Assembly (NCBI GenBank): GCA_016926695.1
Contig: JAFGOB010000092.1
Coordinates: forward strand, 30,404-94,403
Reading direction: 5' to 3'
DNA length: 64,000 nucleotides
From: Dehalococcoidales bacterium
Lineage (GTDB): Bacteria; Chloroflexota; Dehalococcoidia; Dehalococcoidales; UBA3254
This document shows positions 54,973 to 63,816 of this stretch, in pieces (within the stretch, counting starts at the first letter, position 1; every line of letters starts with the position of its first letter). The position numbers and the translations under genes were made by a program. Below the pieces are notes generated by a model. The model saw only the letters and a program-made list of their open reading frames with translations, was not told the DNA's origin and ran no database searches.

Positions 54973-56103
54973 ATGGAAAACAGACTCAGGAAACTACTTG
55001 AGCAAAATAGTGAAAAGAACAGAGGCGAAGTAGCTGAAGGATACAGGAAACAGGGGAAGCATATCATCGGAATAGTTGATGGCAGTTTCCCGGAGGAGAT
55101 TATACATGCGGCAGGAATGCTGCCCTGGAGAATAACCGGGACCTGGAGCGATAATGTGGCGATGGCCCATTCGCATCGATCCAAGGATACTGATGATTAC
55201 AGCAACCATATATTTCAGTCACTATTGGAGGACAAGCTGGCTTTTCTGGATGGAATAATAATCAGTTGCGAGTATGACGATATAAGGCGTCTCAGGGATA
55301 ACTGGGACTACGTAAAAAAGTCACCTATTACGTATTTGTTATACGTTCCCTGTAAAGACTCCGAGATAACGCGTGAAGCATTTATGGAATCACTGAAAAC
55401 GTTTATCAGCGAATTCGAAAAATATAGCGGCGTTAAGATAACTGAGGATGCTCTGGAAAAGTCCATTAAAACATATAACAAGTGGCGTACATTATTAATG
55501 AAGGTGTATGAGCTGAGGAAGAGGGAGGTACCTCCAATCTCCGGCAGTGAGGCCCTTAAGCTGGTTACCGCCTCATTTGTCATGCCGAAAGAGGAATTTG
55601 TCCGGGAGCTTGAGGTATTGTTGCCCTATCTGGAAGAACGAAAGACATCGTTACCGCATCTACAGCCCCGGTTGCTGGTTTCAGGCGATAAAGTGGATAA
55701 TCCCGCATACCTGGAGCTTATCGAGGATATGGGGTGTTTGATAGCCATGGATGACCTGGATACCGGAAGTAGATATTTTTGGAAGACGACAAATGAAGAG
55801 CTAAATCCATTAGAGGCCCTAGTTGACCGCTATATGACTCGTCCGCCGTCACCTCTTATCGCTGAATGGTCGAAGTATACCGATCACGTTATTTCCTGGG
55901 CAAAAGAATATAATGTGGCCGGAGTCCTTAATTTACCTCATCAACATTCACTTACGAGATGGATGGTCACGCCTTATTTCCGTGATAAAATTCTTGAAGC
56001 CGGTATCCCTGTAATGAGTTTTAAAGTTGAATATCATTTAGCTAACCAGGAACAGTTAAAAACCAGGATAGGCGCATTTCTTGAGGTACTCTCAACGAAA
56101 TAG
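54973..56103 (+). CDS. 2-hydroxyacyl-CoA dehydratase/benzoyl-CoA reductase-type subunit (HgdB-like), ligand-poor
   Basis: A 376-residue subunit of the family that includes HgdB, FldB/FldC and BcrB/BcrC. Recognisable parts are IIHAAGMLPWRITG near residue 43, DGIIISCEYDDIRRLRDNW with Cys99, and MDDLDTGSRYF. Active members normally bind a [4Fe-4S] cluster with three cysteines. Here the first position lies in HRSKDTDDYSNHI and the third in NLPHQHSL, both without cysteine. Only Cys99 is at an expected place, so the cluster may be absent or bound by histidines. Partner gene starts 53 bp downstream. It would act on the CoA thioester with activase-supplied electrons. Confidence 0.85.
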   Translation: MENRLRKLLEQNSEKNRGEVAEGYRKQGKHIIGIVDGSFPEEIIHAAGMLPWRITGTWSDNVAMAHSHRSKDTDDYSNHIFQSLLEDKLAFLDGIIISCEYDDIRRLRDNWDYVKKSPITYLLYVPCKDSEITREAFMESLKTFISEFEKYSGVKITEDALEKSIKTYNKWRTLLMKVYELRKREVPPISGSEALKLVTASFVMPKEEFVRELEVLLPYLEERKTSLPHLQPRLLVSGDKVDNPAYLELIEDMGCLIAMDDLDTGSRYFWKTTNEELNPLEALVDRYMTRPPSPLIAEWSKYTDHVISWAKEYNVAGVLNLPHQHSLTRWMVTPYFRDKILEAGIPVMSFKVEYHLANQEQLKTRIGAFLEVLSTK

Positions 56104-56156
56104 AACAAGTGCACCGGAAAAAATAGCTGGTATCTGGTAAGGAGAAGGAGTTATCC

Positions 56157-57383
56157 ATGAGTTATCTGGATCATTTGAATGAAGATATTAAAAGATTGGA
56201 GAGAAGGATCAAGAAAATTTCAGAAAATCCTGATCCCAAACAGCTCAGATGCAATAAATTGTTGTATCAGATACGCAGGGATAGCATGATAGAACAGGCG
56301 AAAGCTGTTGAGGAAAACAAGGTGGTGCTATCGCTGGGAATGTTCGCAGATATCGTGGCGGCGATGGGATACTTTCCGTACGGGATTATTAACCATGGAT
56401 GGGAAGTGTCTCCGGAAGTAGTCAACCGGTATCTGGAGCTTATCCGGGGCGCTGATTATCCGGATACGGCCTGCGATGCGTACCAGATGGCTATCGGTAT
56501 GCTGTTAAACAACGAATTACCTCCACTTCAGATAGCGTTGTGTTCAGGAAGCTGCGATGTAGCTGTTTTTGCTGACAGGGCGGTCGCACATACTCTTGGC
56601 CTACCTTATTATTATGTCGATGTCAGGCCCGGTATGCACTTGACCTCCCGCTATATGGAACAACAGATACAGCAGGGGATAGCCTTCGCGGAAAAGCATT
56701 TACCCGGAGCGAAGCTGGATATGGCCAAACTGGAAGAAAGGGTAAAAAAGACCAAAATGGGAAGGGCCTATCTCTGGGAGATCGGCCAGATGCTGAAACA
56801 TAAACCTGCGCCCCTCCACGGCAGGGATGCTTTCCGTATTTACAATCCCGGCATTGCCAATGAACCGGGAGGTCTTGAATACCTGAAAGCATTCCGCGAT
56901 GAAATTCGGGAGAGAATTGAAAAGAAAAACTTTCCAGTTCCTGACGAACAGTTGAGAATAATGTGGGTTGTCAGTGCTCCCATATTCATTGATATATTCA
57001 AGATACTTGAAAGGCATAATGCTTCAATGCCTTTGTATGTACAGGCTACCACTGGAGGAATGTGGGGTCTTGGGCCTAAGGAATACCATGAAGAAGGCAG
57101 CCCCTGGGGAGGTCCGGCCTACACCTGGGTTAACCAGCTTGTTGAGATGGCAAAAGAAGTCTCGATTGACGGGGTGGTGTATTACATGAATACGGGATGT
57201 ATCATTAACCGTAGCTGTTCCAGAATGGTTGTCGAAGGATTCGAAAAGGAGCTTAATATTCCTGTTTTACTTCTTGAAGGTACCATGCTGAATCCGGAAA
57301 GATTTAACATGAGCAGGGATGAGGAGAGTCTGGAAGAATTTTTGGATTTATGTCTGAAACGTAAAAAGAACAAGAACCGCTAA
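56157..57383 (+). CDS. 2-hydroxyacyl-CoA dehydratase/benzoyl-CoA reductase-type subunit (HgdA-like), cluster-competent
   Basis: A 408-residue partner of the 376-residue subunit. Cysteines at expected cluster positions are Cys106 (DTACDAY), Cys129/133 (LCSGSCDVAVF) and Cys348 (NTGCIINRSC). The long N-terminal helix (DIKRLERRIKKISENPDP) is shared with the 428-residue protein at 62444, which is a clear paralogue. A ribosome site AAGGAG precedes ATG. The pair probably forms the catalytic heterodimer fed by the two activases, reducing an aromatic ring or removing water from a 2-hydroxyacyl-CoA. Confidence 0.88.
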   Translation: MSYLDHLNEDIKRLERRIKKISENPDPKQLRCNKLLYQIRRDSMIEQAKAVEENKVVLSLGMFADIVAAMGYFPYGIINHGWEVSPEVVNRYLELIRGADYPDTACDAYQMAIGMLLNNELPPLQIALCSGSCDVAVFADRAVAHTLGLPYYYVDVRPGMHLTSRYMEQQIQQGIAFAEKHLPGAKLDMAKLEERVKKTKMGRAYLWEIGQMLKHKPAPLHGRDAFRIYNPGIANEPGGLEYLKAFRDEIRERIEKKNFPVPDEQLRIMWVVSAPIFIDIFKILERHNASMPLYVQATTGGMWGLGPKEYHEEGSPWGGPAYTWVNQLVEMAKEVSIDGVVYYMNTGCIINRSCSRMVVEGFEKELNIPVLLLEGTMLNPERFNMSRDEESLEEFLDLCLKRKKNKNR

Positions 57384-57425
57384 TTACATATGCCGGAAGT
57401 TAATAAAATGTAGAGGAGATAACAG

Positions 57426-58193
57426 ATGGACTTTAAATTGCAGGGAAAAGTAGCGCTGGTAACAGGAGCAGGCAGCCAGAAAGGATTCGGAAAGGCTATT
57501 GCCCTGACGCTGGCAAAAGAAGGCTGCGATGTAATCGTTAACGATATTAATCTTGAAGACGCGAAAAAGACTGCTGCTGAAGTTGAGGCTATTGGAAGAA
57601 AATCTCTGGCTGTTAAGGCTGATGTGACAAGTAAAGCCGAGGTTGACGCAATGGTCAAGGAAGCGCTGGCAAAATTCGGTAAAATAGATATACTGGTAAA
57701 TAATGCAGGCGCTATTGCTTCTAAGGTCAAAGGGCCTTTCGTTAATCAGCCTGAAGAGGACTGGGATAATGAAATCAGCATGAACCTTAAAAGCGCTATG
57801 CTTTGTTGCAAGGCGGTGCTTCCCGGCATGATGGAACATAAATATGGAAAAATAGTCAATATTTCATCGGATTCTGCCAAGATGGTGAATCCGGATGTAT
57901 CCGCCTACGCCATCGCCAAGGGAGGAGTTATGTTGTTTACAAGGCAGCTTGCCAGGCCGGCCATTGCTTCAGGAATAAATGTCAACAGTGTGTCTCCGGG
58001 GTGGGGCCTTACTAATTTCGGCGGCGGAGGCAATGAAGAAGCAATGAAGAAGTTCCTGGTTCCAATAACTCCTATCGGCAGGGCTACCGATCCGCAGGAT
58101 ATTGCCAACACGGTGACTTTCCTGGTCTCCGATGTTTCTGTGGATATTGTCGGCCAGGTAATTAATGTCGACGGCGGACTGGTAATGGAATAA
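57426..58193 (+). CDS. Short-chain dehydrogenase/reductase
   Basis: A 255-residue SDR with cofactor loop VTGAGSQKGFGKAIA, LVNNAGAI, catalytic Ser in NISSDSAKM, Tyr and Lys in SAYAIAKGGVM, and the ending VGQVINVDGG. It is related to 3-oxoacyl reductases and cyclic alcohol dehydrogenases. Placed 42 bp after the dehydratase/reductase subunit, it probably oxidises a hydroxy or cyclic hydroxyacyl-CoA formed in the pathway. Confidence 0.92.
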   Translation: MDFKLQGKVALVTGAGSQKGFGKAIALTLAKEGCDVIVNDINLEDAKKTAAEVEAIGRKSLAVKADVTSKAEVDAMVKEALAKFGKIDILVNNAGAIASKVKGPFVNQPEEDWDNEISMNLKSAMLCCKAVLPGMMEHKYGKIVNISSDSAKMVNPDVSAYAIAKGGVMLFTRQLARPAIASGINVNSVSPGWGLTNFGGGGNEEAMKKFLVPITPIGRATDPQDIANTVTFLVSDVSVDIVGQVINVDGGLVME

Positions 58194-58424
58194 AAAGGAA
58201 TAAAAAGGCGCAGGCGGTATATACGCTGATCAGGCCCTGATCCACCATTATTAGCGAGGCAAAACATGCCTGAAATAATACACCGGTATAGTGTAGAAAT
58301 GTGACGCTGATTTTAGGCTGGATGAGGGTGGAGCAAGTATCAGGCAGAACCCCTTGAAAATACCCGGAAAAACGCGGATGATAAGTGTAAAAATACCGCC
58401 TGATTTCAGTACGGATGTGATTTT

Positions 58425-59576
58425 ATGGAAAAGAATCTTATGCTTAAGGGTATTACAGTCCTGGATTTTGGTGTTTACGGCACCGGACCGTTGGCCTGCT
58501 CCTTTTTGGGCAGTCTCGGGGCTGACGTTATCCGGATTGAACGACCTGGAATTGACCCCATTTATAATATTATGCCGAAGAAGAATGGAGCCAGCCCCAT
58601 CTTTATCGTTATTCATGCCAACCAACGAAGTATTATTCTTGACTTGAAGACCGCAACCGGGAAGGAAATAGCTTTGCGCCTGATTAAAAAGGCTGATGTG
58701 TTCATAGAAAATCACCCCCCGAGGGTTATGAAAAATTTAGGGCTTGATTATGAGACAGTCTCCGGGATCAATCCACGCCTGATATATATTTCCAGCTCCG
58801 GGTATGGTCATCAAGGCCCTCTGGCCAATACTCCCAGTGCCGATTCGTTCATGCAGGCTATGTCTGGTTCCGCGAGTCTCAGTGGATCCCCCGGTAGCAA
58901 GGGTGAGTTACTGAGACACTATACCCACACGGACCAGTCCTGTGCTATGGGGCTTTGTCACAGTGTGCTGCTGGCGCTTATTGCCAGAGAGACTACGGGA
59001 AAAGGACAGAAGATAGAGACCTCTCAATTTGAGGTATCGCTTTCCATACAATCCAATCACATAGCCGAATACTTCGCCACGGGGAAAATACCGGAGCCTA
59101 TGGGAAGCGGCAGCCCTTATATCGTACCATCTCAGGCTTTCAAGACATCCGATGGCAAGTATATCGCTGTCAGTGTTCCACGGGAGGAGTGCTGGTCTGA
59201 ACTCTGCCGGGCGCTGGACCGGGAGGACCTGGAAAAAGATGCCAGGTTTATCTCCAATGAAGACAGGGTGAAAAACCGGGAGCAACTTGTACCCATTCTG
59301 GAAGAAATATTTTCCGGGCAGCCGTCTGTGTGGTGGCTTATACTTCTTCGCCGGCACAATGTACCATGCAGCCCATTCAATACCTTTTACGATCTTGTTA
59401 ACGATCCTCATATCGTGGCCAATAAGATGTTGATAAAGCTGGATACAGCCTGGGGTAAGATTATGCACTCGACGGTGCCTATAAGGTTCAGCCGCGCTGC
59501 GACTGATGTTAAAGGTGCAGTCATGCCGGACAGTGATAGAAATGAGATACTCAAAGAGATCGATTTTAAAGCATAG
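58425..59576 (+). CDS. Type III CoA-transferase (CaiB/BaiF family), first
   Basis: A 383-residue CoA-transferase exchanging CoA between carboxylic acids through an enzyme-bound mixed anhydride at an aspartate. The family elements are VLDFGVYGTGPLACSFLGSLGADVIRIE, RSIILDLKTATGKEIALRLI and SSSGYGHQGP. The catalytic Asp lies in YTHTDQSCAMG, and TGKGQKIETSQFE follows. The 231-bp gap before it has no gene and no clear Shine-Dalgarno. Followed 24 bp later by a second member. Confidence 0.9.
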   Translation: MEKNLMLKGITVLDFGVYGTGPLACSFLGSLGADVIRIERPGIDPIYNIMPKKNGASPIFIVIHANQRSIILDLKTATGKEIALRLIKKADVFIENHPPRVMKNLGLDYETVSGINPRLIYISSSGYGHQGPLANTPSADSFMQAMSGSASLSGSPGSKGELLRHYTHTDQSCAMGLCHSVLLALIARETTGKGQKIETSQFEVSLSIQSNHIAEYFATGKIPEPMGSGSPYIVPSQAFKTSDGKYIAVSVPREECWSELCRALDREDLEKDARFISNEDRVKNREQLVPILEEIFSGQPSVWWLILLRRHNVPCSPFNTFYDLVNDPHIVANKMLIKLDTAWGKIMHSTVPIRFSRAATDVKGAVMPDSDRNEILKEIDFKA

Positions 59577-59600
59577 CGTTCACCGTAAAGCGAGGACAAC

Positions 59601-60803
59601 ATGGTGCAAATATTAGAGGGAATAAAAGTCCTGGACTTGAGTGAGGAAATCTCCGGACCCTACTGTACGATGATGCTGGGTGATTTTGGCGCCGACGTTG
59701 TAAAAGTTGAGCCGCTGGCCGGAGATTGGGCCCGCCATCTGGGTGTAAAGGTCAAAGGTGAGAGTGCACTCTTCATGTCGTTGAACCGGAATAAAAGAAG
59801 CATTGCTGTTGATATTGAAAATAACAGGGGAAAAAACATCATTCGCTGGTTAGCAAGGGAAGCCGATGTTTTGGTTGAATCTCTCCAGCCGGGTAGAGCT
59901 GATGCGCTTGGCTTTGGCTATAAAAGGATGTCCCGTATTAATCCGGGCTTGATTTACTGTGCAATTTCGGCGTTCGGTTCAGAAGGACCTTACAAAGACA
60001 GGGCTGCTTCGGAGCTTGAGATTCAGGCGATGGCGTGTTATCCCTGGTACCTGGGTAAATGGGGAGAAGCTCCCGTACGTCTGGGTATGGATGCCGCCGC
60101 CATATCATCAGCCCAATGCGCTCTTTCAGGTATCCTTTCCGCGCTCTATTACCGGAAGAAAAGCGGCACAGGACAGAAAGTAGAGACCTCTATGATGGAC
60201 GCGTTATTGAGGTATTGCATACTTAACCATGCCGTACTTGATGATCCCGAGACATGGAGCGGGGTCGCCGAAGCGCCGTTCGTAAGCCCGGAGACGGGTT
60301 ATCAAACCAAAGACCGTCCGATCTTGTTCGGCCTGGCTCTCTCCCAGAACAGCCAGCAGGTGTGGATCGATTTCTGCAAGGGGGTAGGACTTGAAGATCT
60401 GCTGGAGGACCCCTTCTTCCGGGAGCATGGAATGCGGATGGTAGGAACGGGCAAAGATGCTCAGGAATGGAAACCTGTTATCGAGCGGGCTTTTGAGGAT
60501 AAAACGGCTGAAGAACTGGTGGATATTATAGACAAAGTGGGGGGACAGGCCGGCATATTCAAGTCCTATGAAAATATTTTCAATGAGCCCCAGGTACGCG
60601 CTGTCGAAATGGTGCAGGAGATGGAACACCCTGTCGCAGGTAAAATCAACCTGACCGGCATACCGTACAAGTTCTCGGATACGCCCGGCTGGATCAGGAT
60701 GCCTCCTCCAATCCTGGGTCAGCATACTGACGAAATACTCGCCGGAGCAGGATTCTCCGCCAGGAAAATAGCCGATCTGAAACGGGAAAAAGTCATTAAG
60801 TGA
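59601..60803 (+). CDS. Type III CoA-transferase (CaiB/BaiF family), second
   Basis: A 400-residue paralogue of the preceding protein. VLDLSEEISGPYCTMMLGDFGADVVKVE opens the protein, the catalytic Asp is in RLGMDAAAISSAQ, and SGTGQKVETSMMDA follows. Adjacent unequal CaiB-family genes occur as heterodimers in benzylsuccinate CoA-transferase (BbsEF), making a heterodimer plausible. It would activate the substrate acid as its CoA ester for the reductase/dehydratase. Convergent with the next gene. Confidence 0.92.
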   Translation: MVQILEGIKVLDLSEEISGPYCTMMLGDFGADVVKVEPLAGDWARHLGVKVKGESALFMSLNRNKRSIAVDIENNRGKNIIRWLAREADVLVESLQPGRADALGFGYKRMSRINPGLIYCAISAFGSEGPYKDRAASELEIQAMACYPWYLGKWGEAPVRLGMDAAAISSAQCALSGILSALYYRKKSGTGQKVETSMMDALLRYCILNHAVLDDPETWSGVAEAPFVSPETGYQTKDRPILFGLALSQNSQQVWIDFCKGVGLEDLLEDPFFREHGMRMVGTGKDAQEWKPVIERAFEDKTAEELVDIIDKVGGQAGIFKSYENIFNEPQVRAVEMVQEMEHPVAGKINLTGIPYKFSDTPGWIRMPPPILGQHTDEILAGAGFSARKIADLKREKVIK

Positions 60804-60851
60804 TTAAGTGCGGGACCGCACAGGCCCCGGAAACTGCCCGTGACAATCCGG

Positions 60852-62300
60852 TTATACGCGGCCTGCGTTTTGTAGATATTGTTTATACCAGGACAGGTGT
60901 TTGATCACTCTGGCTGCGCGGCGGGAATTGGGTATTACAGGAATCCTCTCCCTGCGCAGCAGGGATGCAGCCTCAGGATCGGTTATTACGCTGGTGGCTA
61001 CACCCACCAGTATGACAGGCTTACCGTATTCTTCCATTTTTTGTCTAATATCTCTGAGGTTTTTCTCAACCTGTTTTTGATGGGCCAGGGACTGTTCTGG
61101 AGTAAAACCCATGCGCTGATCGAGAGTCCTGTCAGCCACTATCGGAGTCTGCAAAAAAATAGTGTCTATGTTTTTATCCTCCAGCAGGACCCGCAGGGAG
61201 ATTATTCCCGCATCATGCTCCCCAGCACTGACGCCGGCCATATCCACGGGGTTACGGCGCGACCATCTCGACGGGAGGCATTCGTCAAGCTTTTTTACCG
61301 TATCGGGGCTGAGCTGGCCTATTTCCAGGCCGGCTTTTTCACATAATTCAGCAGTCAGAGCTCCCTGCCCGCCGCCAATACTCAATATTCCAACCTTGCC
61401 GCTGCGGGGTAAAGGGCAGTTGACCAGAAGTCCCAGTACGTCGCACAGCTCGTCATCATCCTCGGCCCTGATCACCCCGGACTGTCTGAAAGCGGCCGTG
61501 TAAATTTCATCTGCTCCGGCCAGTGCCCCGGTATGAGACATCACAGCCCTGGCGGACTCTTTTGTTCCGCCTATCTTGACCACGATAATCGGTTTGTGAA
61601 GTGTTGTTTTTTTAGCCAGCTCATAGAATCGACGACCGTCGCGTAAACCTTCGATATAAGCTGTAATTACTCCTGTTTCGTTGTCTTCCGACAGATATTC
61701 CAGGTAGTCTTCCAATTTTAATGAGGCTTCATTACCGGTACTGACGCACTTGCCGAAAGCTACTCCTGAATTTCCGGCCGCACGCACTATCTTGAAGCAG
61801 GTACTGCCGCTTTGCGAAAGCAGGGCTACCCTTCCTGACTCCTTGCTCCACCCGGGGCCGAAACTATTCAACTGCGCACTCAAGTTGGCGTGACCCATGC
61901 TGTTCGGCCCGACGAAATATATGCCGCCTTCATTTGCAATCCTGACGACCTCTTCCTGTAATTTTCTGCCCTGTTCCCCTGTCTCCGCGAACCCGGCGCT
62001 GATCACTACAGCCGCTTTTACTCCCCTGGATACACAATCCCTCATGACCTCCGGAACCCGCTGGGCTGCAACCACTATTACCGCCAGGTCCACCGTATCC
62101 GGTATATGAGCTACATTACTATATGACCTTACTCCCAGCACATCACCGGACTTCGGGTTAACAGGGTAGACACGCCTGCCGCCTTCATTGAGAAGACCTT
62201 TCATGGCGTTATATCCCCATGATCCCCCGGAGTTGGATGCGCCAATGACTGCTATAGAACCGGGATAAAATATACTTTGCCAGTTTACAGGTTTATCCAT
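60852..62300 (-). CDS. NDP-forming acyl-CoA synthetase, alpha-type protein
   Basis: A 482-residue protein of the ADP-forming acetyl-CoA synthetase alpha/succinyl-CoA ligase type. The ATG at 62300 has AAGGA 9 bp upstream; a longer frame to 62405 has no ribosome site. The CoA-binding domain reads SIAVIGASNSGGSWGYNAMKGLL, and two flavodoxin-like ligase domains follow with the phosphohistidine in MSHTGALAG. The ATP-grasp beta subunit is not fused and not seen nearby, so a partner must be encoded elsewhere. It could conserve ATP from an acyl-CoA end product. Confidence 0.9.
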   Translation of the reverse strand: MDKPVNWQSIFYPGSIAVIGASNSGGSWGYNAMKGLLNEGGRRVYPVNPKSGDVLGVRSYSNVAHIPDTVDLAVIVVAAQRVPEVMRDCVSRGVKAAVVISAGFAETGEQGRKLQEEVVRIANEGGIYFVGPNSMGHANLSAQLNSFGPGWSKESGRVALLSQSGSTCFKIVRAAGNSGVAFGKCVSTGNEASLKLEDYLEYLSEDNETGVITAYIEGLRDGRRFYELAKKTTLHKPIIVVKIGGTKESARAVMSHTGALAGADEIYTAAFRQSGVIRAEDDDELCDVLGLLVNCPLPRSGKVGILSIGGGQGALTAELCEKAGLEIGQLSPDTVKKLDECLPSRWSRRNPVDMAGVSAGEHDAGIISLRVLLEDKNIDTIFLQTPIVADRTLDQRMGFTPEQSLAHQKQVEKNLRDIRQKMEEYGKPVILVGVATSVITDPEAASLLRRERIPVIPNSRRAARVIKHLSWYKQYLQNAGRV

Positions 62301-62443
62301 TTCTAAATTTCCTTCCAGATCAATACTTATAGTTTTATCTTTTAAGGTGGTCATTCCTGAAAATGATGTTAACAGCCATCTTCGAATTATCCGTCGGAAA
62401 CACAAAATTTCTGAAGTGAAAGTCCCGCAGATCCCCCGGTTTT

Positions 62444-63730
62444 TTATCTCAGCGCTTTTTGGAGCAGGACCATGTCCAGGAATTCGGCCAGTTTGGATTC
62501 AAATTCTTCAGGCGGCAGGAACGTAGGCTCCATTTCCCTGCCGGCGAGAATCAGTGTCGGTACTCCCAGTTGTCTCTCTGCCATGTCAGTAACCAGTTTT
62601 GCCAGAGAACCCAGATGCAAACAACCGATAACCTGGTAATATACGATCGCATCGCACTTGAGTTCTTTGCATGCCCAGATGACATCCTCCGCCCATCCTC
62701 GCCCGCCACAGCGGCAGCGTCCCAGCACATCCTGTGCAATCCATTCACTGGCAATCTGCTCGAGGGGAGTCAGTTTTCTCGATATGGTCTCCTCATCCTT
62801 CGAGATGAGGTTTCTTCCGCCAAAGTGCAATGTCCCGGGTAACACCACGGCAGGAACCGACACCACCCGCGGGGCCAGTACATTTATCGGATCGACGTAC
62901 ACAGGACGTCCCCAGATCCAGAGGACTCTCAGCCTCTCTTCTCTGTGTATTCCCGTGGCTAAATATTGCGCCAGCTCATCTGTGCGTTGACGCCAGAACT
63001 CCAGTATCTTGGATGCGTTGTCAGTATAGTCAATACCCCGGCGAAAAGGCTGGCGAAAACTTTCTCTGCTGTCCCACGGAAGCGGGACGAGCTTTTTCAT
63101 CTCCCATTCCTTGGAGGCATAACCGGTCCATTCGTTTTCTCCTTTCAGCAGTTCAACCAGTTTATCCTGGTCATACTTGATGCCGGGAACTTTGCTTTCT
63201 GCAAACCTGATAAGCTCGGTGAATTGATCGGCCAGATATCTAACGCTTTCCTCGGTATATTCCTGGGGTATATCTATTTCGAACATGGGAGCATTGGAAA
63301 TTTCAGCCAGCATCTTCATGTGATACGTCCAGACGCGGCAGGGCACTGCCGGACATGATGTTACCAGGCTTGGCGGCGGAACGTCCCCAAGCTTGACCGC
63401 AGCCATTGCCAGGACGATCGTATCACATACATTTTCCGGAAAGCCCATGCTGCGAGCAACCTGATAATATAATGGAGCTTGCTGCGGCACCTGATCGACA
63501 AATGTTTCATATTGCACATGGGGAGCTCCCATGGCTCTGGCCAAAATAGAAGACGGAGAGTACGGGAAGAGCGGCTTGCCCTCCGCCCACGCTTCCTGTA
63601 GTTCCCTGTAGTGATCGATGTCAAGCTTATATCCTAACAGGTTTGAATTCAGTCTGGCTGGATCAGGATTCGCCTCGATTTTTTTTACTCTTTTTTCGTT
63701 CCTTTCTATCAGTTGTTCTATCAGGTTCAT
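62444..63730 (-). CDS. 2-hydroxyacyl-CoA dehydratase/benzoyl-CoA reductase-type subunit (second set)
   Basis: A 428-residue paralogue of the 408-residue subunit at 56157, with the same N-terminal helix (NEKRVKKIEANPDPARL). Expected cluster cysteines are Cys102 (ENVCDTI), Cys126/131 (TSCPAVPC) and Cys370 (IGCLHLG). Extra cysteines in RCRCGGRG are unusual. It lies directly downstream of a truncated HgdB-like gene, mirroring the order of the first set. Confidence 0.88.
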   Translation of the reverse strand: MNLIEQLIERNEKRVKKIEANPDPARLNSNLLGYKLDIDHYRELQEAWAEGKPLFPYSPSSILARAMGAPHVQYETFVDQVPQQAPLYYQVARSMGFPENVCDTIVLAMAAVKLGDVPPPSLVTSCPAVPCRVWTYHMKMLAEISNAPMFEIDIPQEYTEESVRYLADQFTELIRFAESKVPGIKYDQDKLVELLKGENEWTGYASKEWEMKKLVPLPWDSRESFRQPFRRGIDYTDNASKILEFWRQRTDELAQYLATGIHREERLRVLWIWGRPVYVDPINVLAPRVVSVPAVVLPGTLHFGGRNLISKDEETISRKLTPLEQIASEWIAQDVLGRCRCGGRGWAEDVIWACKELKCDAIVYYQVIGCLHLGSLAKLVTDMAERQLGVPTLILAGREMEPTFLPPEEFESKLAEFLDMVLLQKALR

Positions 63731-63816
63731 CGAACTCTCCTCGAGGTATTATCCTTTGGCGTAATAGTGGCCTGTTCATGAAAATGTCTATCGACTGCAT
63801 CCGGGAATAACCGGTG

